Source of the DNA: Pseudomonadota bacterium
Lineage (GTDB): Bacteria; Pseudomonadota; Alphaproteobacteria; Rhizobiales; Xanthobacteraceae
DNA length: 13,506 nt
Direction: 5' to 3'
NCBI GenBank assembly: GCA_023432885.1
Contig: JAEZEU010000119.1
Location: forward strand, 1 to 13,506
In this document: piece by piece, positions 1-6,748 of the stretch
Position numbering within the stretch: the stretch's first letter is position 1
Layout of the letters: each line of letters begins with the position of its first letter
The notes under the pieces: model-generated
Database searches by the model: none
Seen by the model: only the letters and a program-made list of their open reading frames with translations
Told to the model about the DNA's origin: nothing
Made by a program: the position numbers and the translations under genes

Positions 1-110
1 AACTCGATCTCGGACCCAAGTCCAGATGCGCTATTGGCCAGCGAAGTCAACGTCCGGACGACGCCGTTAACCTGTGGATGCCACGCGTCGGTGGCAATCA
101 ATACGGGCAT
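1..110 (-). CDS. Glycosyltransferase, GT4-like, N-terminal fragment
   Basis: Only the first 36 codons are present; the gene runs off the left edge. Reading leftward from the ATG at 108-110, the protein begins MPVLIATDAWHPQVNGVVRT. This is the classic N-terminus of GT4-fold glycosyltransferases of the alpha-mannosyltransferase/MgtA type: a first beta strand, then the acceptor-side loop with D-x-x-x-P-x-x-N-G-V. Such enzymes move a sugar from a nucleotide donor to a lipid or glycan acceptor on the inner face of the membrane. A weak AAGG ribosome-binding site lies about 7 bases upstream. The gene is divergent from the TAXI gene. The family call is fairly safe, but donor and acceptor cannot be judged from this fragment. 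Confidence 0.72.
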   Translation of the reverse strand, partial: MPVLIATDAWHPQVNGVVRTLTSLANSASGLGSEIE

Positions 111-245
111 GTCAGGGCCTTGGGATCTGCGTTTGATTCTCAATCCCAAGGTTCGGACATTGATATTTCAGGCGTGTGACGTCATGCACTTGTCAGGTTG
201 TTTTCCGGTCCGTTGACCCACTTTTTCGTGTAACGTGACAGGACT
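111..245. promoter_or_regulatory. Divergent intergenic region, probable promoters both ways
   Basis: This 135-base spacer separates the leftward glycosyltransferase gene from the rightward TAXI/CYTH-CHAD pair, so it should carry a promoter for each. It contains an 8-base perfect palindrome, TGACGTCA (177-184), that could be an operator half. TTGTCA (190-195) and TTGACC (213-218) resemble -35 boxes but neither has a convincing -10 partner. The reading frame that opens at 34 across this stretch shows no protein-like features. No promoter position is claimed. Confidence 0.35.
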
Positions 246-1640
246 ATGTCAGAGGCAGACAACAGTTCCCGGATTGCCCGCCGGCGGCGGAGGCGAAGGG
301 GCAACGCGCTTCTGGTCCTGGCAGCAGGCATCTTCCTGTTCGGGATCGCAGCCGGCGGGCTTTATCTCTTCCTGCGACCGACCACACTTCGCATCGCGGT
401 CGGCCCGCCGAACAGCGACGATCAGAAGCTGATCCAGACGCTCGCCCAGATCTTTGCTCGCGAGCGCAGCGCGATCAGACTCACGCCGATCACGACGGAA
501 GGCGCGGTCGAAAGCATCGCAGTGTTCGCGGCCGGCAAGGCTGACCTTGCGGTAGCGCGCGGCGATCTGGGCCTGCCGGCAGATGCCGAGTCCGTCATCA
601 TCCTGCGCAAGAACGTCGTGGTATTATGGGTCCCATCCGGGGCGCCGCCAAAGGGCTCGAAGCGACAACCGTCCCCTAAGATCAAGTCGATCGACGAACT
701 CGCCGGCCATCGCGTCGGAGTCATCGGCCGGACGCAGGCCAATGTTACGCTGTTACGGGTGATTCTTGCAGAATCCGGCGTCAACCCTGACAAGGTCACG
801 GTGACACAGTTCGGCGTCAATCAGATCGCCGACATGGCCCGCGATACGGCACTCGATGCATTCATGACGGTCGGTCCGCTCGATAGCAAGATCACAAAGG
901 AGGCCATTGCGGCGACGGCCGCCAGCCGCGGCGAGCCGAAATTCCTGCCGATCGATGTTTCCGAGGCGATTGCGAAGAAGCACCCGCTCTACGACTCCGA
1001 GGAAATTCCGGCCAGCATCTTCAGCTCCTCGCCTGCGCGCCCCGAAGACCAGATCGATACCGTAAGTGTCAATCACCTGATCATCGCGCCGCGCTCGCTC
1101 TCGGACACGAAGGTCGGCGCCTTCGCAAGGCAGGTATTCAACGTCCGACAGCAGCTTGGCCGGGAATTGCAGAACGCGCCGAAGATCGAAAAGCCGGACA
1201 CCGACAAGGATGCCGCACTTCCCGCCCACGAGGGTGCTGCAGCCTATTTCGACGGTAACGAGCGCACCTTTCTCGAGAAGTACACCGACTATATCTGGGG
1301 CATCATTCTCGTTCTGTCCGGCCTCGGCTCGGTCGGCGCGTGGCTCCGGCATTACTCGAAGAGTGGCGAGCGCGAAGCATACGAGACTCACCGCGATGAT
1401 CTTCTCGACCTGATTTCCAAGGCGCGTCGGGCGGAGACGCCGGAAGCGCTATCGACCATGCAGGACAAGGCCGACGAAATGCTGCGCGAGACGCTCGACT
1501 GCTTTGAAGACGGCGCAATCGAGGAAGGCGATCTCTCCGCCATCGGGCTCGCGCTCGAACAGTTCCACCGTGCCGTGACGGACCGTCGAATGGCGCTGGG
1601 GTCGCAAGCTCACGACTCCCCGCGCGTGCGGGTGATGTGA
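246..1640 (+). CDS. Membrane-anchored TAXI-family solute-binding protein
   Basis: The 464-residue product looks like a TAXI (TRAP-associated extracytoplasmic immunogenic) solute-binding protein. These proteins capture small anions such as glutamate-like or dicarboxylate ligands outside the inner membrane. Instead of a cleaved signal peptide it has a run of seven arginines (residues 12-18) followed by a transmembrane helix (about 19-43). The binding domain spans about 46-340, starting LRIAVGPPNSDD with a typical periplasmic-binding first strand. A second helix follows (about 349-367), then a roughly 95-residue charged, helical tail. Topology by the positive-inside rule is cytoplasmic N-terminus, periplasmic binding domain, cytoplasmic tail. 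An in-frame stop at 231-233 makes ATG 246 the first possible ATG; AGGA (240-243) is unusually close to it. The CYTH-CHAD gene follows after 19 bases. No TRAP permease gene is in view, so it may act as a sensor or use an unlinked permease. Confidence 0.8.
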   Translation: MSEADNSSRIARRRRRRRGNALLVLAAGIFLFGIAAGGLYLFLRPTTLRIAVGPPNSDDQKLIQTLAQIFARERSAIRLTPITTEGAVESIAVFAAGKADLAVARGDLGLPADAESVIILRKNVVVLWVPSGAPPKGSKRQPSPKIKSIDELAGHRVGVIGRTQANVTLLRVILAESGVNPDKVTVTQFGVNQIADMARDTALDAFMTVGPLDSKITKEAIAATAASRGEPKFLPIDVSEAIAKKHPLYDSEEIPASIFSSSPARPEDQIDTVSVNHLIIAPRSLSDTKVGAFARQVFNVRQQLGRELQNAPKIEKPDTDKDAALPAHEGAAAYFDGNERTFLEKYTDYIWGIILVLSGLGSVGAWLRHYSKSGEREAYETHRDDLLDLISKARRAETPEALSTMQDKADEMLRETLDCFEDGAIEEGDLSAIGLALEQFHRAVTDRRMALGSQAHDSPRVRVM

Positions 1641-1659
1641 AGGCGCTAAGAAGAAGACA

Positions 1660-3192
1660 ATGGGCATCGAGACCGAAATCAAGTTTGAAGTCTCTCCCGA
1701 AGATCTGCAAAAACTTGCAGCCTCGCGCAGCCTTCGCCCGACTGACGGGCAGCTCCCCGAGCATCTGCATCTTGTCTCGACCTATTTCGACACGCCCAAT
1801 CACCGGCTCAAGCATCACGGAATTTCGCTGCGCATCAGACAGGCCGGCAAGAAGCGCATTCAGACTATCAAGACGGTGGGTAACGGCGTCACCGTCGAGC
1901 GTGGCGAATGGGAAAAGCGCATCGACGATGACGAACCGGATTTGCGCGCGGCGCGCGGCACGCCGCTGCAGCGACTGGTATCAAAGCGGTTGAAGCGCAA
2001 ACTCGACGCCGTGTTCTCGACTCATGTCCATCGTACGCTAGTGCCGCTGCGTCAAGGGAACAGCCGGGTCGAACTCGCGCTTGACGAGGGACATATCCGC
2101 GCCGGGCTCTACTCCAGCCCGATTGCCGAAGTCGAGCTCGAACTGAAGAGCGGCTCGATCGGCGATCTCTTTAGGACAGCGCGGATGGTTGCGCAGCTCG
2201 TCCCTGCACGACTGGCGCTTAAGGCCAAGTCGCAACAGGGCTATGACCTGATCGCGGATCAACCGACAGCTGCGGTGACGGCGGCGGACATTGTCCTGCC
2301 TTCGAAGGCGACGCTGGCTACATCCTTTCAGGTGATCGGCCGCTCCACACTGCACCACATCGCCGCCAACGAGCCGGCCGTTTTGGCCGGCCTGCCCGAG
2401 GGCGTGCACCAGATGCGGGTCGGGGTACGCCGCTTGCGGGCTGCTCGATGGGCCTTCTCGGATATGCTGCGCAGCAAGCAGACTGAATCGATCAAGGGCG
2501 AGCTCAAATGGCTCGCCGACAAGCTCGGACCGGTGCGAGATCTCGACGTTTTCATGGCGACGCGCGTCAAGCACCTCGAAGCGGCCGATCCGCCAATCGC
2601 AGGCCTTGGCGACCTCGAGGCCGAACTCGAGTACAAACGGGCGGTTGCTGCAGAAGCAGCGAAAGCCGCCATTGCCAGTGCGCGGTATCGGTTGCTGATC
2701 TTGAATACCCTCGAGTGGATCGAGGACGGAGCATGGCTGAAACTACGGCCCACGCTCCGCGAGCAGAGGATGAAACCATTTGCCGCCAAGCTCTTTGACC
2801 GCCGCATCGCCAAGGCGAAGAAGCGCGCCAAAGAGATCGGCCAGCTCAGCATCCAGGATCGGCACAAGCTGCGCATCGCCATGAAGAAGCTGCGCTACAG
2901 CATCCATTTCTTCGAGAGTCTGTTCGACAGTCACGCGAGCCGAAAAGCGCTCGTCAAGTACAAGGATTTCTTCGGGAGCTTGCAGGATAATCTCGGCGCC
3001 CTAAACGACATTGCAGTGCACCAGCGCATGATGACCAGCTTCAGGAATGAAATCGAGAACCGGAAGGCGGAGCCGGTGGCCTTCGCAGCAGGGGCCGTGG
3101 TCGGCACCGAACGCGGCGAGACGGACAAGCTATTGGCCGCGGCCGAAAAGGCCGCCCATAAGCTTCGCAAGGCCAAGCCATTCTGGGACTAG
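1660..3192 (+). CDS. CYTH and CHAD domain protein
   Basis: The 510-residue product has two domains. The N-terminal CYTH domain (about 1-200) carries the diagnostic ExExK signature at E4, E6, K8 and further strands rich in Arg/Lys/Glu, as in triphosphate tunnel metalloenzymes such as inorganic triphosphatase YgiF. The C-terminal CHAD domain (about 225-500) is an all-helical fold with two conserved basic stretches: H250-x-x-R253 with R257, R258 and R260, and H402, K403, R405, K409, K410, R412. CHAD domains are known to bind inorganic polyphosphate. The likely role is binding or hydrolysis of triphosphate or polyphosphate in the cytoplasm; activity is inferred, not shown. The domain pair and length match the usual two-domain family. 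The gene begins 19 bases after the TAXI stop with a weak AAGAAGA ribosome site, which suggests co-transcription. Confidence 0.9.
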   Translation: MGIETEIKFEVSPEDLQKLAASRSLRPTDGQLPEHLHLVSTYFDTPNHRLKHHGISLRIRQAGKKRIQTIKTVGNGVTVERGEWEKRIDDDEPDLRAARGTPLQRLVSKRLKRKLDAVFSTHVHRTLVPLRQGNSRVELALDEGHIRAGLYSSPIAEVELELKSGSIGDLFRTARMVAQLVPARLALKAKSQQGYDLIADQPTAAVTAADIVLPSKATLATSFQVIGRSTLHHIAANEPAVLAGLPEGVHQMRVGVRRLRAARWAFSDMLRSKQTESIKGELKWLADKLGPVRDLDVFMATRVKHLEAADPPIAGLGDLEAELEYKRAVAAEAAKAAIASARYRLLILNTLEWIEDGAWLKLRPTLREQRMKPFAAKLFDRRIAKAKKRAKEIGQLSIQDRHKLRIAMKKLRYSIHFFESLFDSHASRKALVKYKDFFGSLQDNLGALNDIAVHQRMMTSFRNEIENRKAEPVAFAAGAVVGTERGETDKLLAAAEKAAHKLRKAKPFWD

Positions 3193-3228
3193 CCAATCGA
3201 CTGGAATATGCGGGCAATTCCGCTAGTC
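3187..3228 (+). other. Hairpin-forming inverted repeat at the end of the CYTH-CHAD gene
   Basis: GACTAGC (3187-3193) pairs perfectly with GCTAGTC (3222-3228), and inside it GGAAT (3203-3207) pairs with ATTCC (3217-3221). Together they make a two-part stem with a 9-base bulge on the left arm only. The left arm includes the CYTH-CHAD stop codon. There is no downstream T-run, so this is not a standard intrinsic terminator. It could be an attenuator or an mRNA 3'-end structure ahead of the dehydrogenase gene, or chance. Confidence 0.3.
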
Positions 3229-3250
3229 TTCCGGTCTCGGAGGGTACGCG

Positions 3251-4402
3251 ATGAACAAGGTCGCCGGCGTCCGCACCTCAACTGATTTTCAGATTCCCAC
3301 GCAAATGAAGGCTTGGGTGCTTGGTGGCCCGGACGAACTCTTCCTGCGTGACAAGCCAGTGCCCAGACCCGGCCGAGCCGAAGTGCTGGTCCGCATCGAC
3401 GCAGTGGCGATCTGCGCGACCGACCTGGAAATCATTCACTACGGCACGCCTGCCAGCATTCTGGGCGGCCTGCCCTTCAACAAGGATTTCACCCCCGGTC
3501 ATGAATATATGGGCACCGTCGTCGCGCTCGGGCCCGATGTGGACGAATACAAGATCGGCGAACGCATCAGCGTGGAGATCCATGCCGGCTGCGGTCAATG
3601 CAAGCGCTGCCGCCAGGGCATGTACACGTCATGTCTCAATTACGGCAAGCCGGAGAAAGGACACCGGGCCAACGGCTTCACCACCGATGGCGGCTTTGCC
3701 GAATACGCAATCAACCACATCAACACGCTGGCGCGCGTACCCGAGACCATGAGCGATGCCGAGGCGACGCTGGTCGTCACCGCCGGCACTTCCATGTACG
3801 GCCTGACCGAGCTGGGCGGGCTGGTGGCCGGCGAAAGCGTGGTCGTAATCGGCCCCGGTCCGATCGGCCTTTTGGCGGCTGCGGTCGCCAAGGCGATCGG
3901 TGCCAGCCCGGTTATCCTGACCGGAACCCGTAACAAGCGTCTTGCCATCGGCAAGGAGCTCGGCGCCGACCGGACGATCAATATCAACGAGGAGGACGCC
4001 GTCGCTGTCGTCAAGGAACTGACCGGCGGGATCGGCGCCGATTATGTCGTCGAATGCGCGGGCACCGAACAGACGATCAATCAGGCGATCGGCATGACCA
4101 ATCGCGGCGGCAAGATCTGCCTCGCGGCATTCCCGCACGAGCGCGTCACGCTCGACATCGCGCAGCTGGCCAAGAACAACATTTATCTCTACGGCATTCG
4201 TGGCGAGGGCCGCAGCGCCACCCGCCGCGCCATGGCCTTGATGGCGGAAAAGCGTTTCGATGCGACGAAGATCCACACGCACACGTTCCCTCTGGCAGAC
4301 CTGCCGACAGCGCTGCGCTATGCACGCGAGCGGATCGATGATGCCATCAAGGTGGTTGTCACCAACCGTGAGGCTGCCGCAATCGCAAGCGCGGCCGAAT
4401 AG
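3251..4402 (+). CDS. Zinc-dependent alcohol dehydrogenase, medium-chain (MDR) family
   Basis: The 383-residue product is predicted to oxidise an alcohol or polyol, or reduce the matching carbonyl, using NAD(P) in the cytoplasm. Expected catalytic zinc ligands are C55 and H84-E85 (GHEYMG). Structural zinc ligands are C114, C117, C120 and C128. The Rossmann motif GPGPIG is at 201-206, followed by strand two ending T224-G225-T226-R227. The lack of an acidic residue there and the Arg hint at NADP use. The start at 3251 is favoured by GGAGG (3239-3243) 7 bases upstream. A second Met at residue 19 (3305), where many relatives begin (MKAWVL), has no ribosome site. The gene lies 58 bases after CYTH-CHAD and converges on the crotonase gene with a 6-base gap. 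Sorbitol/threonine-type dehydrogenases are the nearest named groups; the substrate is unknown. Confidence 0.88.
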   Translation: MNKVAGVRTSTDFQIPTQMKAWVLGGPDELFLRDKPVPRPGRAEVLVRIDAVAICATDLEIIHYGTPASILGGLPFNKDFTPGHEYMGTVVALGPDVDEYKIGERISVEIHAGCGQCKRCRQGMYTSCLNYGKPEKGHRANGFTTDGGFAEYAINHINTLARVPETMSDAEATLVVTAGTSMYGLTELGGLVAGESVVVIGPGPIGLLAAAVAKAIGASPVILTGTRNKRLAIGKELGADRTININEEDAVAVVKELTGGIGADYVVECAGTEQTINQAIGMTNRGGKICLAAFPHERVTLDIAQLAKNNIYLYGIRGEGRSATRRAMALMAEKRFDATKIHTHTFPLADLPTALRYARERIDDAIKVVVTNREAAAIASAAE

Positions 4403-4408
4403 GTGGAC

Positions 4409-5224
4409 TCAGCGTCCCTCGAACTTCGGCTCGCGCTTTTCCATGAAGGCCTTGATGCCTTCCTGCATATCGGCCGTCTTGAACAGCGGCAGCAGTTGCA
4501 GATAGACGTGGTGCACGTGATCCGGGAAGGTCTCGTTGAGCCCCATCCGCATCATGCGCTTGGCTGCCTGCACCGCCAGCGGTGCGTTAGCAGCGATCTC
4601 GCGCGCGATCTCCCGTGCCCGTCCCATCAGGCCGGCATCAGGCACCACTTCGTTGGCGAGACCCCATTCCAGGCATTCCCGTGCGGAGAGCGTCCGGCCA
4701 GTGAAGATGAGCTCCGAAGCCTTTGCCCAGCCGATCATCCGCGGCAGGAACCAGGTGCCGCCGGACTCCGGCACCACGCCGCGCTTGACGAAAGCGGCTG
4801 CGAATTTTGCCGACTCCGCCATGATGCGGATGTCGCATCCAAGCGCAGTATCCATGCCGTAGCCGGCTGCACCGCCGTTGAGGGCGCAGATCGTCGGCTT
4901 GTCCATCGCCTGGAGCACCGTCGGCGGCGTGTTGCGCAAATCTAGCGACGTCGAGGACGAAGCCGAACTCAAACCGTTCCCGCTACGCTCCTTCCGCAGA
5001 TCGAGACCCGCGCAGAAGGCGCGTCCGTTACCGGTGAGGATCACGCAGCGGACGTTGCGATCCTCGTTGGCTCGCACCAGCAGCTTCGTGAGATCGTTGA
5101 GCATAGGGCCGGAGATCGTGTTCATCCGCTCCGGCGCATTCAGCGTGATGAGGGCAATGTGCCCGTCCACGTCGTACAAGACTTCGTTTGCTTCCGTTTC
5201 AATGGTGCGCGGGCCCTGATCCAT
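4409..5224 (-). CDS. Enoyl-CoA hydratase/isomerase family protein (crotonase)
   Basis: The 271-residue product has the crotonase fold for acyl-CoA thioester chemistry. Both oxyanion-hole segments are present: A69-F-C-A-G-L-D75, and G117-G-A-A-G-Y-G123. Of the two catalytic glutamates of classical enoyl-CoA hydratase, the second is kept (E171 in SELIFTG), but F145 occupies the place of the first. A Pro-Glu pair (P152-E153) sits in the following loop, followed by WFLPR. That pattern occurs in crotonases of unassigned activity, so simple hydration of trans-2-enoyl-CoA should not be assumed; isomerase, hydrolase or ring chemistry remain possible. The start ATG is preceded by GGAAGAGC (5231-5238) at good spacing. 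It lies 56 bases downstream of the second ABC ATPase gene on the same strand and is probably the last gene of the long leftward operon. Confidence 0.88.
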   Translation of the reverse strand: MDQGPRTIETEANEVLYDVDGHIALITLNAPERMNTISGPMLNDLTKLLVRANEDRNVRCVILTGNGRAFCAGLDLRKERSGNGLSSASSSTSLDLRNTPPTVLQAMDKPTICALNGGAAGYGMDTALGCDIRIMAESAKFAAAFVKRGVVPESGGTWFLPRMIGWAKASELIFTGRTLSARECLEWGLANEVVPDAGLMGRAREIAREIAANAPLAVQAAKRMMRMGLNETFPDHVHHVYLQLLPLFKTADMQEGIKAFMEKREPKFEGR

Positions 5225-5280
5225 GGCAGTGCTCTTCCGGTTGTTGTCTCATGGAGCAATAGCGCGCCTTGGTGTCGTTG

Positions 5281-6018
5281 TCACGCAGCGCCGCCGAGAT
5301 AGAGCCGCTTGACGATGTCGTTGCCCTTCAATTCGTCGACCGAGCTTGCAGCGACGACGATCTCGCCATGAACGATGATGTATCCGCGGCTGGCGATCCG
5401 GATTGCCTGATTGAAGTTTTGCTCCGCCATGAGAACGGTCAAACCGAGATTCTGGTTGAGCTCGCCGATCTTGGCGATGGTTTGCGAGACCAGCAGCGGT
5501 GACAGTCCGACCGAGGGTTCATCGACCAGCAGCAGGCGCGGCGACGACATCAGCGCGCGGGCAATCGCCAGCATCTGCTGCTGCCCGCCGGACATAGTAC
5601 CGGCGAGCTGGCCCTGCCGTTCCCTCAGCGCCGGAAAGGTCTCGAATGCCAGCGCCAGATTATGGTCGATATTTCGCCTGGCCGCCTTGCGAAAGGCGCC
5701 GAGCATCAGGTTTTCCAGCACGGTAAGTCTCGGAAACAGCCGCCGCCCTTCGGGAACCATCGCGACGCCAAGGTCGACGATATCCTCGGCCGACATCCTG
5801 GACAGATCACTCGTCAGGCCATCGATTGTCAGCGAAATGCTGCCACGTCGCGGTCGCACCAGGCCAGCAATGCATTTCATCAGCGTGCTCTTGCCGTTGC
5901 CGTTCGTGCCGAGCAAGGCCACGGTCTCGCCGGCCTCGACATGAAGCGAGACGCCGCGCAGCGCCTTGACGGCACCATAACCCGCATCGAGATCGCTGAT
6001 GGCAAGACTAAGTGCCAA
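5281..6018 (-). CDS. livF: Branched-chain amino acid-type ABC transporter ATP-binding protein, LivF-like
   Basis: This 245-residue cytoplasmic ATPase powers a HAAT/LIV-type importer together with the adjacent second ATPase and two permeases. It has Walker A G37-T-N-G-N-G-K-S-T45, the signature M142-S-G-G-Q146, Walker B L162-L-L-V-D-E167, and the PEGRRLFPRLTV segment (89-100) typical of LivF rather than LivG. Length is normal for LivF. The start is TTG at 6016-6018, supported by AGGAGG 6 bases upstream, and it overlaps the end of the LivG-like gene, so translation is probably coupled. Branched-chain amino acids are only the namesake substrate; this family also takes up amides, urea and aromatic acids, and the operon context points to a catabolic substrate. 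Confidence 0.93.
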   Translation of the reverse strand: MALSLAISDLDAGYGAVKALRGVSLHVEAGETVALLGTNGNGKSTLMKCIAGLVRPRRGSISLTIDGLTSDLSRMSAEDIVDLGVAMVPEGRRLFPRLTVLENLMLGAFRKAARRNIDHNLALAFETFPALRERQGQLAGTMSGGQQQMLAIARALMSSPRLLLVDEPSVGLSPLLVSQTIAKIGELNQNLGLTVLMAEQNFNQAIRIASRGYIIVHGEIVVAASSVDELKGNDIVKRLYLGGAA

Positions 6019-6748
6019 GATAGGCCTCCTGCACGCGCTGGTTGGCCATGACTTCGGATGGCGTGCCGATAGCGATGATCCGGCCGGCGTCGAGGCACAT
6101 CACGCGATCGGAAAAACGCATTACCGCCTGCATGATATGCTCGATCATGATGATCGTAATGTGCTGGCTCGCAAGGCTCATCAGCAGATCTAGCACCTCG
6201 TCGACTTCCGAGTGGGAAAGCCCGGCCATCGCCTCGTCGGAGATCAGCAACTTGGGGTGCGTCGCCATCGCGCGAGCAAGCTCCATCTTGCGCAGCTCCA
6301 CCTGGCTCAGTTGCGTGGCCCGGACACCGGCCTTCGACGCCAGGCCCATCTGGGTCAGAATCGACATCATGGTGTCGCGACGCTGCGCCACCGAGACATG
6401 CTCGTGCGCGGCAAAGTCGAGCGCGACCATGAGATTCTCTGCGACCGTCATGCTCCTGAACGGTCGCGGAATCTGGAAGCTGCGCGCGATACCGCGGCGC
6501 GTGCGCAGATGCGGCTGAAGTGGCGTGATGTCCTCGTCGCGGAACATGACCGTGCCGGGCTCGGTGCGGAACGCACCGGAAATGCAGTTGATCAGTGTGG
6601 TCTTTCCGGACCCGTTCGGGCCGATCAGTCCGAAACGCTGACCCGGAGGAATCTCGACGCTGACATTGTCGAGCGCGACGAATCCGCCGAAGCGCTTTGT
6701 AAGCGAAACGATCCGCAGCAAGGGGGTCTGAGATTCGGCATCCGTCAT
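6008..6748 (-). CDS. livG: Branched-chain amino acid-type ABC transporter ATP-binding protein, LivG-like
   Basis: This 246-residue ATPase is the partner of the LivF-like protein. Walker A is G43-P-N-G-S-G-K-T-T51, Walker B is K166-L-L-I-S-D-E172, and the switch histidine is H204. The R89-S-F-Q-I-P-R-P-F97 stretch is typical of LivG. Two elements are unusual: the signature reads L147-S-Q-V-E151 instead of LSYGQ or LSGGQ, losing the glycine that contacts the ATP gamma-phosphate, and the segment after Walker B reads A-M-A-G-L-S rather than P-A-A-G-M-N. I chose ATG 6748 over a longer in-frame start because AAGGAGG lies 7 bases upstream, the sequence before it is shadow of livM, and it gives the 4-base ATGA overlap with the livM stop. 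It is probably functional within the transporter, with ATPase asymmetry between the two subunits as an open question. Confidence 0.92.
   Translation of the reverse strand: MTDAESQTPLLRIVSLTKRFGGFVALDNVSVEIPPGQRFGLIGPNGSGKTTLINCISGAFRTEPGTVMFRDEDITPLQPHLRTRRGIARSFQIPRPFRSMTVAENLMVALDFAAHEHVSVAQRRDTMMSILTQMGLASKAGVRATQLSQVELRKMELARAMATHPKLLISDEAMAGLSHSEVDEVLDLLMSLASQHITIIMIEHIMQAVMRFSDRVMCLDAGRIIAIGTPSEVMANQRVQEAYLGT
6025..6030 (-). promoter_or_regulatory. Ribosome binding site fixing the TTG start of livF
   Basis: On the minus strand the bases read AGGAGG, 6 bases before the TTG at 6018 and inside the coding end of the LivG-like gene. No ATG or GTG lies at suitable spacing, so it decides the TTG start. 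Confidence 0.8.

Noticed and set aside
34..216. Small rightward 60-codon frame at the left edge
   Set aside because: It is largely antisense to the glycosyltransferase N-terminus and has no protein family character.
190..241. Sigma70-type promoter using TTGTCA (190-195) or TTGACC (213-218)
   Set aside because: No acceptable -10 hexamer lies 16-18 bases downstream, and for the second box it would almost touch the start codon.
4403..4408. Shared terminator between the convergent dehydrogenase and crotonase genes
   Set aside because: Only six bases separate the stops and I see no hairpin with a T-run there; any terminator would lie inside the opposing coding sequence.
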